Assembly: GCF_000379605.1 (NCBI RefSeq)
Contig: NZ_KB902578.1
Span: 222,291-286,290 of the forward strand
Source: Rhizobium giardinii bv. giardinii H152
GTDB taxonomy: Bacteria; Pseudomonadota; Alphaproteobacteria; Rhizobiales; Rhizobiaceae
Reading direction: 5' to 3'
DNA length: 64,000 nucleotides
In this document: positions 36,360 through 43,953 of the stretch, in pieces
How the letters are laid out: every line of letters begins with the position of its first letter
Numbering within the stretch: position 1 is the stretch's first letter
Program-made: the position numbers and the translations under genes
The notes under the pieces: model-generated
What the model was told of the DNA's origin: nothing
Databases searched by the model: none
The model's input: only the letters and a program-made list of their open reading frames with translations

Positions 36360-37112
36360 TTACATGTTCAGCATACGGCCGCCGTCCACGACGATCTCGC
36401 TGCCGACCGTCCAAGCCGAATCGTCAGACGCGAGATAAACCACCGCCTTGGCGACTTCCGCCGCGCTGCCGAAGCGGCCGGCCGGGATCCCTGCGATGAT
36501 GTCTTTGTTGATCTGCTCGCGATAAGCATCGGGAACGCCAAGCTTGTCGTAGAGCGGTGTGTCGATCGGACCGGGGCTGACCGCGTTGAATCGGATGCCA
36601 CGCTGCAGGAGTTCCGCGGACAGCGTCTTCGACAGGTTGAGGAAGGCCGCCTTGGTCGCTCCGTAAACCGACGAGGTGGCGGCGCCGACATGCGCGCTGA
36701 TCGAGGTGTTGAGTACAACCGACGCCGGATTGGCGAAGATGGGCAGCAGTGCCTGAATCAGGAAGTACGGCCCCTTCACGTTGATCGCGAAGATCCGGTC
36801 GAAAACTTCCGGGGTCCACGCTTCGATTGGCTGCCAGATCGAGATGCCGGCGTTGAGGAAGGCGACGTCCAACTGGCCGTAATGCTCCTTCACCGCAGCG
36901 GCGAGCGCCTGCTGCTCTTCGACGCTCGCGCTGTCGGCCTTAATGACGGGAACTTCGGAGCCCAGGATCGACTTGGCCTGTGCGATTGTCTCAGGGTTGT
37001 TGCCCGTTACGATGACGCGCGCGCCCTCGTTCAGGAACTGTTTGGCGGCTTCGAGGCCGATCCCCGTTGTGCCGCCGGTGATGAGGGTGCGCTTTCCATT
37101 AAGTCGCGTCAT
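36360..37112 (-). CDS. Short-chain dehydrogenase/reductase (classical SDR)
   Basis: The 250-residue oxidoreductase has the NAD(P) site TLITGGTTGIGLEAAKQF, the N-A-G motif FLNAGIS, and the catalytic S and Y-x-x-x-K in SVYGATKAAFLNLSKTL. VSPGPIDTPLYDKLG and VVDGGRML complete the family. The ATG at 37112 has AAGGGCG eight bases upstream. A 32-bp motif shared with the GST promoter lies about 120 bases upstream (37233-37264). Together these suggest control by the island's AraC regulator. Confidence 0.92.
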   Translation of the reverse strand: MTRLNGKRTLITGGTTGIGLEAAKQFLNEGARVIVTGNNPETIAQAKSILGSEVPVIKADSASVEEQQALAAAVKEHYGQLDVAFLNAGISIWQPIEAWTPEVFDRIFAINVKGPYFLIQALLPIFANPASVVLNTSISAHVGAATSSVYGATKAAFLNLSKTLSAELLQRGIRFNAVSPGPIDTPLYDKLGVPDAYREQINKDIIAGIPAGRFGSAAEVAKAVVYLASDDSAWTVGSEIVVDGGRMLNM

Positions 37113-37232
37113 GTGTATCGCCCTTATATTTGAATTCATTGCTATGACCCAAAGTGTCGGCCATGGTCGCGCCAAGTCCTGTTGGGTATCTGGTAAATAG
37201 GCGCCCCGCAGGCTTCGAGCACGCCGGATCCG

Positions 37233-37264
37233 CTCAATATCTTGCCCAATTATCTCAATGTGCT
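37233..37264. promoter_or_regulatory. Shared 32-bp island promoter motif, copy upstream of the SDR
   Basis: The motif reads CTCAAT-n3-TTGCCCAATT-n-TCTCAA-n-GTGCT. The conserved blocks CTCAAT, TTGCCCAATT and TCTCAA recur with identical spacing at 39662-39693. It is probably the binding site of the AraC-family regulator at 39728; that link is inference. Confidence 0.6.
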
Positions 37265-37539
37265 CCCGGCAACCACACCACACAGGCACTGCTCGTTGAT
37301 GAAGTGGATCATCGAGCAGCGCAGAATCATCTGGATGAGTTGATTGCTGCCGGGTCATTGACCGTTCGCGGCCTAGCTAGCGAGACATAGGCAGTCTGCA
37401 GCCCCAAGCCGTTCCAGCCGTGGAAGCTGGATCGCGCGCCTTGTCGAGCCTCAGTTCGGCGGTGCCATAGCGCGCCTCTGTCGGCCAAAGGTCGTAGAAC
37501 GTCGAGGCGGCAAGGGCGGGCGTGCCAGGTCTGGAGGTG

Positions 37540-37700
37540 GCGCATGAACTCGTCGGTTGGCCAACTTCCGATCCCAATCTCACGGTCGGAGGTGATGTTG
37601 CACACCTTTCACCTCTGTGGGATAGCTCGTCGGGCGGACGGTTTCCATGTGGCCCGGCGTATGGCATTCAGCGCAATGGACAGGGCTTTCGATCGGATAG
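37540..37700 (-). pseudogene. Decayed c-type cytochrome fragment
   Basis: On the minus strand 37675-37661 encodes the haem motif CAECH, in the context PVHCAECHTPGHMETV. About 20 codons further, in another frame, NITSDREIGIGSWPTDEF appears at 37599-37546. This matches the stretch that follows the haem site in alcohol-dehydrogenase-type cytochromes c. A frameshift between the two parts and the absence of flanking domains show decay. The 771-base gap between the SDR and the monooxygenase holds otherwise only the promoter motif and noise. Confidence 0.5.
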
Positions 37701-37883
37701 CGCCTCGGTGCCATTCCGCAGACCGGTTGGGGGCCTTAACAGGCTAAGGCTGCGCGGCAGGGCGTGCCACCGGATGTTGGCGGCGATGCCATAGCTCAGC
37801 CCGGTGCGACTGTTGCAATGATGGCTCATGGCCACCGCCTGGGCGATGACGGGCACGTCCGATGGACCGGTCGGTTCGGGTCG

Positions 37884-38186
37884 TCAGGCGACGTGCGAGA
37901 CGACGTCGAAAGCGCGCGTCTCGGACCGCCCGGCTAGGAACGGCAGGGTCAACGGCCGATTGGCCGCCATGTGCGGCGAATTGCGGTGCGCGGCGAGGGC
38001 ATCCTCGTCCTCGTAGATTTCGACGAGAGTGTAGCCGTCCGGCGCTTCCCGCGACCGAAAAAGCGCGTAAAGGCTGTTACCCGGTTCGTTGGCACGCACC
38101 GCCTCCGCCTGGATGGCGAAGGCGCGCTCGAACTCTGGGCCGCTGCCCGCCTTAACAGTGAGTTCGATCATTATTCCGATCATCAT
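37884..38186 (-). CDS. Antibiotic biosynthesis monooxygenase (ABM) domain protein
   Basis: The 100-residue protein has a single ABM ferredoxin-like domain: IELTVKAGSGPEFERAF, SLYALFRSREAPDGYTLVEIYEDEDAL. Such small dimers act as quinol monooxygenases or haem- or aldehyde-handling proteins. The start at 38186 has a GTGGGGG close upstream; later methionines (38183, 38171) are possible. It is the last gene of a probable GST-isochorismatase-ABM transcription unit in the island. Confidence 0.85.
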   Translation of the reverse strand: MMIGIMIELTVKAGSGPEFERAFAIQAEAVRANEPGNSLYALFRSREAPDGYTLVEIYEDEDALAAHRNSPHMAANRPLTLPFLAGRSETRAFDVVSHVA

Positions 38187-38254
38187 TTGCCCCCACCTGG
38201 AAGGGTATGGCATACTTGGCACCCTGTCGAGGTGCCGGGGATGCCGCTAGCCGC

Positions 38255-38851
38255 CTACACCTGCTTGACGAACTCCTGCGTGGTGATGGCGTTGGCATAG
38301 AAGGGGGCGATTTCGGCGAGGAAATCTTCCTGCTGCTTCTTCGTGTAGCCCGCCGAGGCATCCCAGACGACGTTGGTGTGATAGCCGAGGTCGTGCGCGC
38401 TGCGCATCGAGGATTCGACGCACTGGCGCAGCGAGAAGCCGGCAAGATAGATATCGAAGATGCCGTTGTTGCGCAGATAGCCGTCGATCGTGGTGCCGAC
38501 AAAGACGCTGCTGCCACCGGCGCGCTCGCGCACGACATGTTCGCCCGCGGCCGGTTCGAAGCCGGGGAAGAAATCGGCCTGCTCGCCCAGAAACGAGCGA
38601 TAGGTGCGCATCATGCTGCGCAGCCCGTACTTACCATCGCCCAGTACCTTGTATTCCGGCTCGAACTTCAGCGAGGCGTGGAGGACATGCATACCGCGTC
38701 GGCGGGCCTCAGCGAGGATGATCTTCGAATTGGCGATCGCGGTGTCGGCCTGCTCCCGGTCCTGGAACGAGGGGTAAATGCCGCCGGTCGGCGAGAGCCA
38801 GTCGTTGACATATTCAATCAGGATGAGTGCGCTCTTGGATGCGTCGGTCAT
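38255..38851 (-). CDS. Isochorismatase-like cysteine hydrolase with altered active site
   Basis: The 198-residue protein has the isochorismatase fold. The nucleophile is C144 in AGFSLRQCVESSMRSAHDLGY. The usual first catalytic aspartate (I-D-x-Q-N-D) is replaced by E13 (LILIEYVNDW). The usual lysine is replaced by arginine in HVVRERAGGS (R108 or R110). The reaction may therefore differ from amidase or isochorismatase activity. It lies between the GST (31 bases upstream) and the ABM gene on the same strand and is probably co-transcribed. Confidence 0.82.
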   Translation of the reverse strand: MTDASKSALILIEYVNDWLSPTGGIYPSFQDREQADTAIANSKIILAEARRRGMHVLHASLKFEPEYKVLGDGKYGLRSMMRTYRSFLGEQADFFPGFEPAAGEHVVRERAGGSSVFVGTTIDGYLRNNGIFDIYLAGFSLRQCVESSMRSAHDLGYHTNVVWDASAGYTKKQQEDFLAEIAPFYANAITTQEFVKQV

Positions 38852-38882
38852 GATATTATTCCTTAGTATCTTTGATTGAGGG

Positions 38883-39557
38883 TCAGGCGGCGACTAGCGC
38901 GCCATGCTGCCGAAGGTGGTCGCGGAACAGCTCGGGATAGGTATCGACGACGGCGTTCCTGACGCTCGACCGATCGGCAAGCGCCGCACGCCACGCGTTC
39001 ACGCGCGGCAGGCCGTCGAAGATCGCGGTCGCTGCCGCTGGGTCGATGATCCCGAAATAGCGGAAGAGCGGGGCATAGACAGCATCGACCATGCCGAAAT
39101 TGAGGCCAGCAAAATACGGCCCTTCGCCCAGTTCCGCCTCCAGTTTGCGCAGCTTGTCGCGGAACGCGGTGCGCCGAGCGTCAGCGGTTGGAGCGTCCAC
39201 GGCGTGGAGGAACTGCCAACCGTCGGCCATGGTCTGGGTTGCGAACTCGATCCAAGCGCGGTGCCGAGCGCGGACGAGAGGATCCTCAGGGTACATCGAG
39301 GCACCGTCTTGCGTTTCGTTCAGATATTCGCAGAGCACCATGCTCTCGAAGAGAACCGCATCCTCTCCGTTGGGCTGTCGCACCTTCAACACCGGGACCT
39401 TGCCGGTCGGCGATAGCGCCAGAAACCAGTCAGGCTTGGCTGACAGGTCGACGTTTATACGCTCGAACGGCACTCCCTTTTCCAACAGCGTTATCGCGGC
39501 GCGCTGGACGAACGGGCAGAGCGGGTGGCTTATGAGGGTTAGGTTTGTGTCGGTCAT
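38883..39557 (-). CDS. Glutathione S-transferase family protein (island copy)
   Basis: The 224-residue GST begins LTLISHPLCPFVQRAAITLL. It has the C-P-F active-site start, SPTGKVPVLKV, the ESMVLCEYL glutathione-binding segment and a C-terminal helical domain. It resembles omega- or dehydroascorbate-type GSTs with a cysteine active site. It is a clear paralog of the gene at 48671. The ATG at 39557 follows GGGCC-rich sequence; a longer frame to 39596 is less likely. The shared 32-bp motif lies about 105 bases upstream. Confidence 0.9.
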   Translation of the reverse strand: MTDTNLTLISHPLCPFVQRAAITLLEKGVPFERINVDLSAKPDWFLALSPTGKVPVLKVRQPNGEDAVLFESMVLCEYLNETQDGASMYPEDPLVRARHRAWIEFATQTMADGWQFLHAVDAPTADARRTAFRDKLRKLEAELGEGPYFAGLNFGMVDAVYAPLFRYFGIIDPAAATAIFDGLPRVNAWRAALADRSSVRNAVVDTYPELFRDHLRQHGALVAA

Positions 39558-39661
39558 GGGCTGGCCCTTTGTCGAAATGATCAATCCAGGCGCCACTGCC
39601 GCAGTGCCGGTCCGATATCAGACAAATAGTTCCCGAATGCTCCGCCCGCTCGCCCGATACT

Positions 39662-39693
39662 CTCAATCTATTGCCCAATTGTCTCAAGGGGCT
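39662..39693. promoter_or_regulatory. Shared 32-bp island promoter motif, GST/araC intergenic copy
   Basis: Same blocks and spacing as 37233-37264: CTCAAT, TTGCCCAATT, TCTCAA and a GGGGCT end. It lies between the divergent GST and AraC-family genes, 35 bases before the regulator's ATG. It could therefore serve both activation of the GST operon and autoregulation. Confidence 0.6.
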
Positions 39694-39727
39694 TTGCTCG
39701 GACGGTGAATGGTGTCATAATAAAACC

Positions 39728-40627
39728 ATGACCGATCATCTTCAGCCCCATCTCAACCTTGCCCTGCGCCACGCGCGATCGGGGTTGACTGTGACGCCGA
39801 TCCCCCGTCTCGAGATCGGAGTAGGTCAGACGACGTCCGGCACATCGCCCTGCCTATACCGCTCGATGATTTGCTTCATCTTGCAAGGTTCAAAGGACGT
39901 AACTATCCATGACAACCTGCTTCGCTACGGTGCTGAGCAGTATCTGGTCAGCGCTTTGGACTTGCCACTGAGCGGCCAAATCTACGACGCTGGCCATGGC
40001 CGACCGCATGTCGCAGTTTCGCTCGTTCTCGATCCTGCATTGCTTGCGCAAATTGCTTCCACCATGCCGCCAATACGCGACACCGACGCACCGGGCAGCG
40101 GTATCGCGATCAACCCAATGACGCCCCAAATTCGCGAAACATTGCTACGACTGCTTGCGCTGCTCGACACGCCGAGCGACATCCCCGTCTTGGCTCCAAT
40201 GGCCGAACGTGAATTGCTCTATCGTCTCTTGCAGGGACCGCAGGGACGCCTGCTGCGTCATATTGCTCAGCCCGAAGGAGCGCTTGGCCGGATCCGGCGT
40301 GCGGTTGAGTGGATCCGAGACCACCATAACACTCGGTTGCGGATCGAAGACCTGTGCAATGCAAGTGGCATGAGCCGCGCCAGCTTGCACCGCCACTTTG
40401 TCGCACTGACCGGACTCAGCCCGATCCAATATCAGAAACAGATCCGTCTGCAGGAGGCGCGGCAGTTGCTGCTTGCCGGTGACAACAGCGCCTCCGACGT
40501 AGCATTTGCCGTTGGCTATGAAAGTGCCTCGCAGTTCAGCCGCGAATATCTCCGCCAGTTTGGAGCACCGCCCGTTCGCGACATGCGTCGGCTTAGACAG
40601 TCGATCGAGAACCTCGCAATTTACTGA
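39728..40627 (+). CDS. AraC family transcriptional regulator (AraC_N/YqhC type)
   Basis: The 299-residue regulator has an N-terminal cupin-like AraC_N domain (SPCLYRSMICFILQGSKDVTI). The C-terminal double helix-turn-helix reads IEDLCNASGMSRASLHRHF and DVAFAVGYESASQFSREYLRQFG. This type includes YqhC, which activates aldehyde-detoxifying reductases. It is divergent from the GST-isochorismatase-ABM unit and close to a second SDR-hydrolase unit with the same promoter motif. The ATG at 39728 matches family starts. Confidence 0.9.
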   Translation: MTDHLQPHLNLALRHARSGLTVTPIPRLEIGVGQTTSGTSPCLYRSMICFILQGSKDVTIHDNLLRYGAEQYLVSALDLPLSGQIYDAGHGRPHVAVSLVLDPALLAQIASTMPPIRDTDAPGSGIAINPMTPQIRETLLRLLALLDTPSDIPVLAPMAERELLYRLLQGPQGRLLRHIAQPEGALGRIRRAVEWIRDHHNTRLRIEDLCNASGMSRASLHRHFVALTGLSPIQYQKQIRLQEARQLLLAGDNSASDVAFAVGYESASQFSREYLRQFGAPPVRDMRRLRQSIENLAIY

Positions 40628-40770
40628 TCGTTGCGTCGCCGCCAGACCACGTGCGCTGACACCTTGTCGCGCATTCTGCCCGCAATGTGAGCTACCTAGT
40701 TTGCGCGTACATCAACTTGAACGCCGCGCCCGGGAAAAGCCCCGATCTGTCGCCATGAAGCGCTGGATCA

Positions 40771-40813
40771 TGGGAATGATTTTTGCCCATCCGAGCTTAT
40801 CCGGGAATACGTC
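40771..40813. other. Right attachment repeat (attR) of the island
   Basis: Direct repeat of the guaA 3' end (34304-34346), with 39 of 43 positions identical: TGGGAATGATTTTTGCCCAT then ATCCGGGAATACGTC. The surrounding 472-base gap (40628-41099) has no gene. A minus-strand CGSCH-like codon run near 40900-40920 lies in an unconvincing frame. Confidence 0.78.
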
Positions 40814-41061
40814 CTGCTTTGCTCCGTAGGTGTTTCCCGAGCTGGCGGGGCGGCTGTTCGCCTTTGATGCGAATGCGCAACCTGCTGGTCGATGTCGGCG
40901 CGTGGCAGGAACCGCAGCGCTCGACGATAGCGCCGCCTTCGCCGAGGCCAGCCTGACTGCCCGCCGGGTGGGGCTCTTTGCTGTGTCGCATTGGGGCAGC
41001 GTCATAGGCGCACCTTCGCGCCGCTAAGGGGCTTGACCAATCTTATGCCATCCCCTAGATA

Positions 41062-41083
41062 ATTGAGTATCTACTCGCTCAAT
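41062..41083. promoter_or_regulatory. Putative TetR operator 1
   Basis: Inverted repeat ATTGAG-n10-CTCAAT, 16 bases upstream of the TetR ATG. Its 18-bp core (41064-41081) matches 41685-41702 with the consensus TGAGyATsTACkCrCTCA. Confidence 0.6.
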
Positions 41084-41099
41084 ATCGATAGGCGGAAAA

Positions 41100-41669
41100 A
41101 TGGCGCGTCCCCTCAGTGAAGAAAAGCGACAGGCACTGCTCGGGGCAGCGGCCGAGTTCGTCGCCAGCCTGGGCACAGGCGCGTCCACGGCCAAGATCGC
41201 AAAGGCTGCTGGCGTTTCCGAGGGGACGCTGTTCACTTACTTTCCAACCAAGGACGATCTGCTCAACCAGCTCTTTCTGGAGATCGAGACCGACCTCACA
41301 GAGACGATGCTGGCGCCATATCCCGAGGACGACTCCGCCAAAGACCGGCTATTCGCGGTTTGGAACCGTCTGATTGACTGGGGACTGGCTCACGCCACGG
41401 CGCGCAAGGCCCTTCGCCAGTTGAAGGTGTCGGATCGTGTGACGGCGGAAAGCCGCAACCGCTGTCACGCCATGCAGCGGGATGCGCGGACGATGGTGGA
41501 GGAGTGTCTCGCCGGCCATGCCGCGCCTCACAGGATCGCCTTCTACATCGATACCATTCTCTTCGACTTGGCCGACATCAGCATCAACGCGGTCACGGCC
41601 AAGCCTCAGGAAAGTGACGCCATCCGGCAGGCCGGGTTCGACCTGTTCTGGAAGGGGTCTGCCGCCTGA
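41100..41669 (+). CDS. TetR family transcriptional regulator
   Basis: The 189-residue repressor has an N-terminal TetR helix-turn-helix (ARPLSEEKRQALLGAAAEFV ... AKIAKAAGVSEGTLFTYFPTKDDLL) and a helical ligand domain. It sits just upstream of an SDR gene on the same strand. Near-identical palindromic sites lie before it and between the two genes, suggesting autoregulation and control of the SDR. The ligand is unknown. Confidence 0.92.
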   Translation: MARPLSEEKRQALLGAAAEFVASLGTGASTAKIAKAAGVSEGTLFTYFPTKDDLLNQLFLEIETDLTETMLAPYPEDDSAKDRLFAVWNRLIDWGLAHATARKALRQLKVSDRVTAESRNRCHAMQRDARTMVEECLAGHAAPHRIAFYIDTILFDLADISINAVTAKPQESDAIRQAGFDLFWKGSAA

Positions 41670-41684
41670 GTTTTCACCCATAAA

Positions 41685-41702
41685 TGAGCATGTACGCACT
41701 CA
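41685..41702. promoter_or_regulatory. Putative TetR operator 2, upstream of the SDR
   Basis: TGAGCATGTACGCACTCA lies 16 bases before the SDR start codon and matches operator 1 at 14 of 18 positions, including both TGAG/CTCA ends. Confidence 0.58.
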
Positions 41703-41718
41703 CAGATAAGGATTGAAA

Positions 41719-42636
41719 ATGTCTAATCGCAGGGGTTTCACCGAAGCCAACGTCCCACAACAGACAGGAAAAAGCTTCATCGTCACAGGCGCAAATACCG
41801 GCGTCGGTTTCGAAATCGCGCGGGTGCTTGCCGCCAGGGGCGCGCGCGTCCTGCTTGGCTGCCGCGAGCAGCCCAGGGCGCAGGATGCCATCGCGCGGAT
41901 CAAGCGGATCACGCCGAATGCCGATCTCGTCTGGTTGCCGCTGGATCTTGGTGACCTCGACAGTGTTCGCACCGCAGCCGAGATCGCCGCGAAGGAGCCA
42001 CGGATCGATGCGCTCATCAACAATGCCGGGATTATGAACCCGCCGCTGACGCGCACGAAGCAGGGGTTCGAATCGCAGTTCGGGGTCAATCATCTCGGCG
42101 TGTTCGCGCTGACCTCGCTGCTCCTGCCTAAACTTGCGGAGACTCCGGGAGCGCGGGTGGTCGTGACCTCGAGCGTCGCGCATTTGAAGGCCAAGATCGA
42201 CTGGGACGACCTCAACGCCGACAAGAGCTATATCAAGACCGATCGCTACGGCGGCAGCAAACTGGCGAACGCGCTGTTCTTCTTCGAACTGGATCGTCGC
42301 CTGCGCGCGGCGAAGTCGCCCGTCACAGCAATTGGCGTCCATCCTGGAGTCGCCGCCACAAGTCTTGGCCGTCACATGGGGCTTGTCCAGATCGTAGGCC
42401 CAATTGTCGGCCTACTGCTCAACAGCGCCGAGAAGGGCGCGTGGCCGGCACTTCTGGCTGCGACCGGCAATGTGAAGCCCGGAGGCTATTACGGTCCCAC
42501 CGGCTTCGGCGGAATCCGCGGTGTAGCCGGAGAAGCAAAGCGCGCGCCGCATGCCGACGATCCGGCGCTCGCGAAGCGGCTCTGGGACGTCTCCATTGCC
42601 ATGACCGGCATCGATCCAGGCTTGCCGGCCGCCTGA
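41719..42636 (+). CDS. Short-chain dehydrogenase, retinol-dehydrogenase-like
   Basis: The 305-residue oxidoreductase has FIVTGANTGVGFEIARVLAA for cofactor binding, INNAGIM, and the catalytic residues in VVVTSSVAHL and RYGGSKLANALFFFEL. Its length and the C-terminal stretch PGGYYGPTGFGGIRG place it with WWOX/retinol-dehydrogenase-like SDRs. The substrate is unknown. The ATG at 41719 has AAGGATTG just upstream; an in-frame TTG at 41713 is less likely. Confidence 0.9.
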   Translation: MSNRRGFTEANVPQQTGKSFIVTGANTGVGFEIARVLAARGARVLLGCREQPRAQDAIARIKRITPNADLVWLPLDLGDLDSVRTAAEIAAKEPRIDALINNAGIMNPPLTRTKQGFESQFGVNHLGVFALTSLLLPKLAETPGARVVVTSSVAHLKAKIDWDDLNADKSYIKTDRYGGSKLANALFFFELDRRLRAAKSPVTAIGVHPGVAATSLGRHMGLVQIVGPIVGLLLNSAEKGAWPALLAATGNVKPGGYYGPTGFGGIRGVAGEAKRAPHADDPALAKRLWDVSIAMTGIDPGLPAA

Positions 42637-42656
42637 CCTCACGCACCAGATCACTC

Positions 42657-43694
42657 TCATTCCAAAACGTTCTCCGGGCTGTAGACGGTGAAGGGTAAGC
42701 TCGGGTGGTGGGCCGGCTTGACTGGCGGCTCTCCGGTAAATCCTACCCGCTCGAGTGCCATCTCCAGCGCAAGATGCGCCTGTCTTTCCGAGTTCTGGTC
42801 GATCGCCAGCGCCATGAGGCGCGCGTTCAGCAACTCGCGGTTTACGTCGGTGAGTTCATGGCCGACAAACAAGGGGCGATCATTGCGTGCCAGGTTTCTG
42901 ATGGCCGCCGCTACGCCTCTGTTTCCCCCTCCAACGTTGTAGATGGCCACGGTGTCCGGGTGGCGAGCCAAAGCAGGACGAAGGAGTAGTTCTGAGAGGA
43001 CGTCGTCGTCGCGGCCCTTCACAATTTCGGAAATGTGAAGGCGGCGCGCAGAGCCGGCGAGAAACTCCTTGAAACCGCGCAATCGTGCAGCATGGGCCTG
43101 GAAGCCGAGATGATTGCAAAGGATGAGGACAGAGCCCTGTCTGCGGACCATGCCGTCGATGAAATAACCGGCTGTCCTCCCGGCTTTGTAGTGGTCGATC
43201 CCTGCATAGGCGAGCCGTAGCGACCGCGGCAGATCAGAAATGATGGTGACGGTCGGTATGCCCTTGGCTGCGATCGAGCCGATCGCGCGATGGATCGCGT
43301 CGTGCTCCTGGGTATAGACGATGACCGCGTCGCACCGGGTCCGTCGCAGCGCTTGAGCCATGGTTTCGGGCCCTTCGTCCGTCAGGATGGTCTGCTGGAT
43401 GATGACTGAACGATCCATGCGCGCCGGCAGCTTGCGAAACTCGTTGCTCATGCGGGCAATAAGCGGGATTTCCGGGCGCGCCAGCAACAGTTCTATCCGG
43501 ACGGTCTTTTGATGAGCGCTGGGCAGGATTCGGTTGATCTCCAGTGTTCGGGCCGCTTCTAGGACCTTCTGGGCCGTCTTGACGCTGACATTTCCTCGTT
43601 CGTTGAGAACCCGGTCCACGGTTGCAACGCCCACACCTGCAAGCCTCGCCACGTCGTCGAGCCTGGCGCGCCGATGCTTTCGGTCCTTTCCCAT
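42657..43694 (-). CDS. LacI family transcriptional regulator
   Basis: The 345-residue regulator has the LacI helix-turn-helix and hinge (RARLDDVARLAGVGVATVDRVLNERGNVS) and a periplasmic-binding-protein-like sensor domain (VIVYTQEHDAIHRAIGSIA; AIYNVGGGNRGVAAAI). The TVDRVLN variant is seen in regulators of sugar or polyol genes. It is divergent from an MFS sugar porter, its likely target. The start at 43694 directly precedes the DNA-binding domain. Confidence 0.92.
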   Translation of the reverse strand: MGKDRKHRRARLDDVARLAGVGVATVDRVLNERGNVSVKTAQKVLEAARTLEINRILPSAHQKTVRIELLLARPEIPLIARMSNEFRKLPARMDRSVIIQQTILTDEGPETMAQALRRTRCDAVIVYTQEHDAIHRAIGSIAAKGIPTVTIISDLPRSLRLAYAGIDHYKAGRTAGYFIDGMVRRQGSVLILCNHLGFQAHAARLRGFKEFLAGSARRLHISEIVKGRDDDVLSELLLRPALARHPDTVAIYNVGGGNRGVAAAIRNLARNDRPLFVGHELTDVNRELLNARLMALAIDQNSERQAHLALEMALERVGFTGEPPVKPAHHPSLPFTVYSPENVLE

Positions 43695-43826
43695 GTCGCA
43701 GTCCATCCTGAAATTCGGGTGATTCCCGCGGTGATTTTGTCCTGTGAGATGCATACCCGTAGAACGTTTATGCCGGAAATGGCAAGAATTTCTCTTAAGT
43801 GATTGAAAACGATCAACATTTTACGA

Positions 43827-43843
43827 ACATCTGTTCCAGATGT
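43827..43843. promoter_or_regulatory. Putative LacI-type operator
   Basis: Inverted repeat ACATCT-GTTCC-AGATGT in the 259-base region between the divergent LacI regulator and the MFS transporter. A second imperfect repeat (TTGAAAACGATCAA) lies 20 bases to the left. Confidence 0.45.
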
Positions 43844-43953
43844 CTATATGGTTGGAATGCTTATTTCGTTGAGCCGCCACCAGAGGAGTGGTGTCACCTT
43901 CCATCCCTCTCCCAATCATGCGGGCGAGGACTGACAACAGGAGGAGAACTCAA

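Larger units (their letters stand above)
34304..40813. mobile_element. guaA-integrated genomic island remnant (about 6.5 kb)
   Basis: The segment is bounded by 43-bp imperfect direct repeats. A P4-type tyrosine integrase remnant lies next to the guaA end, the expected position. Cargo from left to right: hydrolase, SDR, decayed cytochrome, monooxygenase, isochorismatase-like protein, GST and an AraC regulator. The integrase is broken, so the island is probably no longer self-mobile. The cargo suggests stress or detoxification functions. No conjugation or replication genes are left. Confidence 0.75.

Noticed and set aside
40880..40930. CGSCH-like haem motif on the minus strand near attR
   Set aside because: The surrounding frame is short and has no cytochrome-like context, unlike the remnant at 37540-37700.
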